Source: an uncultured Eubacteriales bacterium (lineage in GTDB: Bacteria; Bacillota; Clostridia; Oscillospirales; Oscillospiraceae). Taken from it: 24,436 bases of DNA. Within the stretch, counting starts at the first letter, position 1. Every line of letters starts with the position of its first letter. A model generated the notes under the pieces. The model saw only the letters and a list, made by a program, of their open reading frames with translations. It had not been told where the DNA came from and searched no databases. Positions 20,978-24,436 of the stretch are shown piece by piece. The DNA is taken from the NCBI GenBank assembly GCA_900547745.1, contig URHT01000029.1, forward strand, positions 1 to 24,436. The letters are read 5' to 3'. The position numbers and the translations under genes were made by a program.

Positions 20978-22099
20978 TCACAGGCGCACGCCGCCCAAAT
21001 AGACGGCGCGGCGCTCCAGCGCGTCGCCGCACACCACGAAGTCGGCGGGCAGGCCGTCGGCGATGGCCCCCGTCTCCCCGGCCCGCCCGATCTCCCGGGC
21101 GGGGATGGCGGTGGCGGACAGCACCGCGTCCTCCATGGGGATGCCGAAGGCCACGGCATTGCGCATGCAGTCGTACAAATTGGCGGCGCTTCCGGCGATG
21201 GTGCCATCGGCCAGACGGGCCACGCCGCCGGAGAGGAACACAGACTGCCCGCCCAGCGTGTACTGCCCGTCCGGCATGCCGCAGCAGCGCAGGGCGTCGG
21301 AGATCAGGCAGATGCGGCCGGGGAACAGCTTGAAGGCCATCCGCACGGCGCTGGGGTGGACGTGGTGCCCGTCACAGATCAGCTCGGCGGTGACGCTCTC
21401 CCGCTCGGAGGCCGCGCCGATAGGACCGGGATTCCGGTGGTGAATGCCGGGCATGGCGTTATAAAGGTGCGTCAGGTGGGCAGCGCCCGCGTCAAAAACG
21501 GCGGCAGCCTCCTCATAGGAGGCGTCGGTGTGGGCCACGGAGACGGTACATTTTTCCGATGCGCGGCGGGCGAACTCCACCGCGCCGGGCAGCTCCGGGG
21601 CCACATCCGCGATCCGCAGCAGGCCCTCTGCCGCGTCGTAGAGCCGGGCAAAGGCGTCGTAGTCCGGCAGCCGGAGATAGGCGGCGTTCTGGGCGCCCTT
21701 TTTCCTCTCGGAGAAGAACGGGCCCTCCATCTGGATGCCCAGCAGCCGGGCACAGCGCGCCGGGGCGTTCCTGTGCAGGCGCACCGCCGCGCGGAACGCC
21801 GTTTCCAGCGTGTCGTAGGGCAGGGTCATGGAGGCGGGAGCGAAGGACGTGACGCCGTTTTGCGCCAGATAGGCGGCCATTTTCACAAGGCCGTCATCGT
21901 CGCCGTCGGAGAAGTCCGCGCCGGAGCCGCCGTGGGTGTGGACATCCACCAGACCGGGGATGACCCGCGCACCGCGCAGGTCGACGCACGTCTCCTCTGC
22001 CCCGCCGGACAACACATGGGCGAAGCGCCCGTCCTCCACGGAGAAGCCGCCGGGGACAAACCGCCCGTTCACAAAGATCAGACCGTTTTCAAACCGCAT
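20978..22099 (-). CDS. nagA: N-acetylglucosamine-6-phosphate deacetylase NagA
   Basis: Removes acetate from GlcNAc-6-P in the cytosol, giving glucosamine-6-P for NagB. The 373-residue amidohydrolase has HTHGGSG with His54 and His56, QMEGPFF with metal-binding Glu125, VAHTDASYEEA (His190), HLYNAMPGIHHRNPG (His211) and catalytic Asp268 in LISDALRCCG. Length is near the usual 380. GGAGG precedes ATG 22099; the gap to nagB is 21 bases. Loss of the first His pair would point to the metal-variant branch, but both are here. Confidence 0.96.
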   Translation of the reverse strand: MRFENGLIFVNGRFVPGGFSVEDGRFAHVLSGGAEETCVDLRGARVIPGLVDVHTHGGSGADFSDGDDDGLVKMAAYLAQNGVTSFAPASMTLPYDTLETAFRAAVRLHRNAPARCARLLGIQMEGPFFSERKKGAQNAAYLRLPDYDAFARLYDAAEGLLRIADVAPELPGAVEFARRASEKCTVSVAHTDASYEEAAAVFDAGAAHLTHLYNAMPGIHHRNPGPIGAASERESVTAELICDGHHVHPSAVRMAFKLFPGRICLISDALRCCGMPDGQYTLGGQSVFLSGGVARLADGTIAGSAANLYDCMRNAVAFGIPMEDAVLSATAIPAREIGRAGETGAIADGLPADFVVCGDALERRAVYLGGVRL

Positions 22100-22120
22100 A
22101 TCACACCTCCGGCAGGCCCC

Positions 22121-22861
22121 TCAGCGCGCCGCGCCGTCCCATGCGGCACGGTCGCAGATCAGCGTCACATCGGGGTGGAACTGCAGGATGGACGCGGGCA
22201 CCCACGGCGTCACGGGGCCGAGAAACGCCTTGCGCAGGATGTCCGCCTTGTCCGCGCCGGTGACGATCATCAGCACCCTGCGGGCGGCCATCACCGTGCC
22301 CACGCCCATGGTGTAGGCCGCCGCGGGCACCTCCGCCTCGCTGGCGAAGAACCGGGCGTTGGCCTGCCGCGTGGACTCGGTCAGCGCCGCCTCGTGGGTG
22401 CGGACGGGAAAGTGATCGCAGGGCTCGTTGAAGCCGATGTGGCCGTCGTGGCCCAGTCCCAGCAGCTGCAGATCCACGCCGCCCAGCGCCTCGATGGTCT
22501 CCTCATAGGCCGCGCACATGGCGTCCACATCGCCGGTCAGGCCGTCGGGCACATAGGTGTTCTCCGGCCGGATGGAGATGTGGTCGAACAGGTTCTCCTG
22601 CATGAAGCGGCGATAGCTCTGGGGATGGTCGGGAGCAAGGCCCTTGTACTCGTCCAGATTCACGGAGCGGACGCGGGAGAAGTCGATGAGTCCCGCCCTC
22701 TCCCGCGCGATCAGCTCCCGGTACAGGGGGACGGGGGAGGAGCCGGTGGCCAGTCCCAGCACACAGGCGGGCTTGGCACAGATCACCTCCTGAAAACGGT
22801 CGGCGGCCAGACGGGCGGCGTCCGCCGCCGTCTCGGCCTTGAGAAGGTTGAAATGCAGCAT
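22121..22861 (-). CDS. nagB: Glucosamine-6-phosphate deaminase NagB
   Basis: Converts glucosamine-6-P to fructose-6-P and ammonia, feeding glycolysis. The 246-residue protein contains the phosphate loop LATGSSP (37-43), NLDEY with general base Asp70, and GLGHDGHIGFNEP (135-147) with Asp139, His141 and Glu146. Length is like B. subtilis NagB (about 242), shorter than the allosteric E. coli enzyme. AAAGGAG precedes ATG 22861. It heads the nagB-nagA operon. No phosphotransferase gene for GlcNAc is in the window. Confidence 0.96.
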   Translation of the reverse strand: MLHFNLLKAETAADAARLAADRFQEVICAKPACVLGLATGSSPVPLYRELIARERAGLIDFSRVRSVNLDEYKGLAPDHPQSYRRFMQENLFDHISIRPENTYVPDGLTGDVDAMCAAYEETIEALGGVDLQLLGLGHDGHIGFNEPCDHFPVRTHEAALTESTRQANARFFASEAEVPAAAYTMGVGTVMAARRVLMIVTGADKADILRKAFLGPVTPWVPASILQFHPDVTLICDRAAWDGAAR

Positions 22862-22922
22862 GGTGTGTCTCCTTTATTGAAGGCTGCGCGGCGGCACGGC
22901 GCGGCGCACGCACGTTTTCCCC

Positions 22923-22951
22923 ATCATACACCACGGCGGCAAAAAACGCAA
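22923..22951 (-). promoter_or_regulatory. nagBA promoter
   Basis: Minus-strand TTGCGT (22946-22951), 17 bases, TATGAT (22923-22928) before nagB. A decayed MarR fragment starts immediately to its right. Confidence 0.65.
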
Positions 22952-22959
22952 CGCCCTCC

Positions 22960-23160
22960 CTGCCGGCGCGGCTGAAGGCCTCCAAGGCGGAGATCGAGGC
23001 CGGGTTTTACGAGTATCTGGCCGGCGTACTGACGCAGGAGGAGGCCGCCGCCTTTGCCGCCATGCCGGACAGGCTGTATACCGCGTCCAAGACAGAGAGC
23101 CGGGCGGGCTTCCCCCACTTTCAGAAGCCGGCGGGAGGTGAAGCGGATGAGGAAGCGTGA
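22960..23160 (+). pseudogene. C-terminal remnant of a MarR-family regulator
   Basis: An open frame without a start codon reads RLKASKAEIEAGFYEYLAGV, then LTQEEAAAFAAMPDRLYTAS, then KTESRAGFPHFQ, ending at TGA 23158. This is the last helix pair of a MarR-type winged-helix repressor: the dimerisation helices around the F-Y-x-Y-L-x-G-x-x-x-E-E-x pattern. The DNA-binding part is missing, apparently lost in a deletion ending next to the nagB promoter. Its stop overlaps the start of the next remnant by 14 bases, as in intact MarR-ABC operons. It cannot bind DNA as it stands. Confidence 0.7.
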
Positions 23161-23479
23161 CAGGGCGTTCCGACCCGACCGGATCGGCGCCTATTTCCGT
23201 CCGGAGTGGCTGCCGCCGGGTCTGTGACCGTCTCCGGACTGGTCTACAACGTGGGGCTGCTGGCCGCGCCGTGGCCGCCATGGAGCGCACCAGCTTCTAC
23301 GACGCGGTCTATTCGCCGTGCTGCTTCCGGATGAGATCACCGCCGATCTGGACGCGGAGACGGAGTCCCGCGTGCTGGAAGCGCTGCGCCATGCGTCCCG
23401 CGGGCGCACCGTCCTCTCCATCTCCCACCGCGTGTACGAAAGTCTCGGCGGCAGGACGGTGGAGTTCCTACCGCAGTAA
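23147..23479 (+). pseudogene. Decayed ABC exporter (permease-ATPase) gene
   Basis: ATG 23147 opens MRKRDRAFRPDRIGAYFRPE, which stops at 23225-23227; shifting frame recovers VTVSGLVYNVGLLAAPW, the first transmembrane helix of an ABC half-exporter. Most of the gene is missing. The end of the ATPase is visible at 23318-23479 as LLPDEITADLDAETESRVLEA, with an altered Walker B (LLPDE instead of LLLDE), and the switch SISHR. At least one frameshift and a deletion of roughly 1.4 kb relative to a usual exporter are needed. It followed the MarR remnant in a MarR-ABC export operon. Confidence 0.75.
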
Positions 23480-23483
23480 GGCA

Positions 23484-23521
23484 AAAAAGACATCCCGCGT
23501 CAGGGCGCGGGATGTCTTTTT
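23484..23521. terminator. Bidirectional terminator after the ABC remnant and sortase
   Basis: AAAAAGACATCCCGCG (23484-23499) pairs with CGCGGGATGTCTTTTT (23506-23521), giving T tracts for both strands. Confidence 0.9.
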
Positions 23522-23546
23522 ATGCATTGTCTCTCCGGATGTCCGC

Positions 23547-24344
23547 TCAGGGCATCTCCGGGTCGGCGGCAAGGCGCACGGTGAAGTCCTGCGCCATCGC
23601 ACCCTCCGGCAGCAGCTTCGCCATGACCACCAGCCGCATGTTGCCGGTGTTCTCCATGTCGTACTTCCGGCAGCAGGTGGACAGCGTCAGGATGGTGTCC
23701 TCCTCACCGAGGGCCACGCCGTCAAACGCCAGCCAGTTCTTGGCCGACACCTGTGCCAGAAAGTCCGTCAGCTCCTGTCCGGCGGGATCGGGAGCAATGT
23801 AGTCGAAGGAGATGTCCGTGATGAAGCAGGCCGCGATCTGGAAGATCATGTCCTCGCCCTCCACGGAGAGGTGGATGTAGGGGTTCTCCCTGACAAAGTC
23901 CGCGTCCATGTACCGGTGGAGCTTGGTGAACTTTACGCCGTCCGGGTCGCAGTTGCTGGCGGAGTGGCCGAAGATGACGGTGTTTTTGTCCAGCTGGCTC
24001 CGGCTGCCCAGATGATCGTCGCAGTGGGCGTAGTAGCAGCCCCACTCGCTGAAGCTCCCATTCTCGTCCTTCTGCAGGTAGTAGCCGTTGTCCGCCGCCT
24101 GCATCACGGGATCGTCCACCTCCACGCCGGGGATGTACAGCCACGCGGCGGTGTCGGGGTTTTTCTCCTTTGCATCCGCCAGCTGCGCCTGCCGGTCGAC
24201 AGTGGGGAGGGCCTCGCCGGTGGCCTGCTGCGGCTCCGGCACCTCCGGCGCGGCAGGAGCTGCCTCCTGCCGTCCGCAGGCGGCTGTGCCCAGCAGCACA
24301 ACGGCGATCAGGGTTCCGGTCAGAAACCGTTTGATCTTGCTCAT
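23547..24344 (-). CDS. Class B sortase
   Basis: A 265-residue cell-surface transpeptidase. The catalytic triad is His127 (VIFGHSAS), Cys224 (TLSTCC) and Arg237 (MRLVVMAKL), typical of class B sortases, preceded by the W-x-x-x-P-G and D-x-P-V block AWLYIPGVEVDDPVMQ. The N-terminus is a hydrophobic anchor (FLTGTLIAVVLLGTAAC) with a lipobox-like Cys23, so the enzyme may be a lipoprotein. ATG 24344 has GGGAG upstream and is 4 bases from the previous stop, so it is cotranscribed with the partial upstream gene, which ends near NPQTG. Function may be attachment of a surface protein or heme-uptake factor. Confidence 0.93.
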   Translation of the reverse strand: MSKIKRFLTGTLIAVVLLGTAACGRQEAAPAAPEVPEPQQATGEALPTVDRQAQLADAKEKNPDTAAWLYIPGVEVDDPVMQAADNGYYLQKDENGSFSEWGCYYAHCDDHLGSRSQLDKNTVIFGHSASNCDPDGVKFTKLHRYMDADFVRENPYIHLSVEGEDMIFQIAACFITDISFDYIAPDPAGQELTDFLAQVSAKNWLAFDGVALGEEDTILTLSTCCRKYDMENTGNMRLVVMAKLLPEGAMAQDFTVRLAADPEMP

Positions 24345-24348
24345 CGCG

Positions 24349-24436
24349 TTATCTCCCGCAGCCCACGGTACGCTGCCCCATGTCCACGCCGGTCTGGGGG
24401 TTGCCGTTGGCCTTCATAAAGATGACCTCGATGGTG
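24349..24436 (-). CDS. 3' end of an unidentified gene upstream of the sortase (partial)
   Basis: The last 28 codons before TAA (24349-24351) read TIEVIFMKANGNPQTGVDMG then QRTVGCGR; the gene continues past the window end. The NPQTG pentapeptide matches a class B sortase recognition pattern, but it is followed by only 11 further residues with no hydrophobic span, so it is not a canonical cell-wall sorting signal. The product is unknown. Confidence 0.6.
   Translation of the reverse strand, partial: TIEVIFMKANGNPQTGVDMGQRTVGCGR

Noticed and set aside
24349..24395. A canonical sortase sorting signal at NPQTG
   Set aside because: Only 11 residues follow the motif and there is no hydrophobic span or basic tail, so it is not listed as a sorting signal.
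23157..24419. A 420-codon plus-strand open frame over the sortase
   Set aside because: It is antisense to a sortase with an intact catalytic triad; the first part only reads through the ABC remnant out of frame.

Overview
The window reads as a chromosomal segment of a GC-rich, low-oxygen Firmicute. AGGAGG-type ribosome binding sites, Gram-positive-style -35/-10 boxes with TGn extensions, a ThiT thiamine permease behind a TPP riboswitch, an ECF sigma/DUF4179-like anti-sigma pair, a class B sortase and Se/Mo-hydroxylase-type genes together suggest a gut Oscillospiraceae/Eubacteriales member. The taxonomic call is inference; no rRNA gene body lies inside the window.

Left part (1-3960). Two tandem strong promoters and a conserved-looking rRNA leader fire leftward out of the window, so an rRNA operon probably lies just beyond base 1. 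After a small orphan ORF comes thiT with a complete promoter, TPP riboswitch, terminator hairpin and RBS. A tRNA-Gln(CTG) with its own promoter and terminator follows. Next is an ECF sigma factor translationally coupled to a membrane-anchored anti-sigma protein, preceded by an ECF-like promoter that may be autoregulated. Then a 57-residue protein and a 70-residue XRE repressor are transcribed divergently from a region carrying two copies of the same 16-bp palindrome.

Molybdenum hydroxylase region (3960-11350). xdhA-xdhB-xdhC (Mo, FAD and 2Fe-2S subunits) form a tight minus-strand operon. Divergent from it is a MocA-type cytidylyltransferase that would mature the molybdenum cofactor. Convergent with that is an 864-residue one-chain 2Fe-2S/Mo hydroxylase resembling the selenium-dependent xanthine dehydrogenase group. 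Together they suggest purine or other N-heterocycle oxidation. Palindromic sites sit upstream of both hydroxylase units.

Transport and miscellaneous (11350-20970). A decayed small gene with a good promoter and a 20-bp-arm hairpin precedes a complete livJ-H-M-G-F-type branched-chain amino acid ABC operon on the minus strand. Then come a 64-residue Cys-rich membrane peptide, an M3 oligoendopeptidase F, and a plus-strand trio: a DUF2442 protein, a lipoprotein and a DUF3137-like membrane protein.

Right part (20970-24436). A nagB-nagA operon for amino-sugar catabolism is followed by the decayed remains of a MarR regulator and an ABC exporter. Last come a class B sortase with a lipobox-like N-terminus and the 3' end of an upstream gene whose tail contains NPQTG.

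Almost every gene here is ordinary. The most interesting points are the twin-operator switch at 3617-3671, the ECF-like self promoter, the paired Mo-hydroxylase architecture with unidentified operators, the Cys-rich small peptide, and the sortase/NPQTG arrangement.
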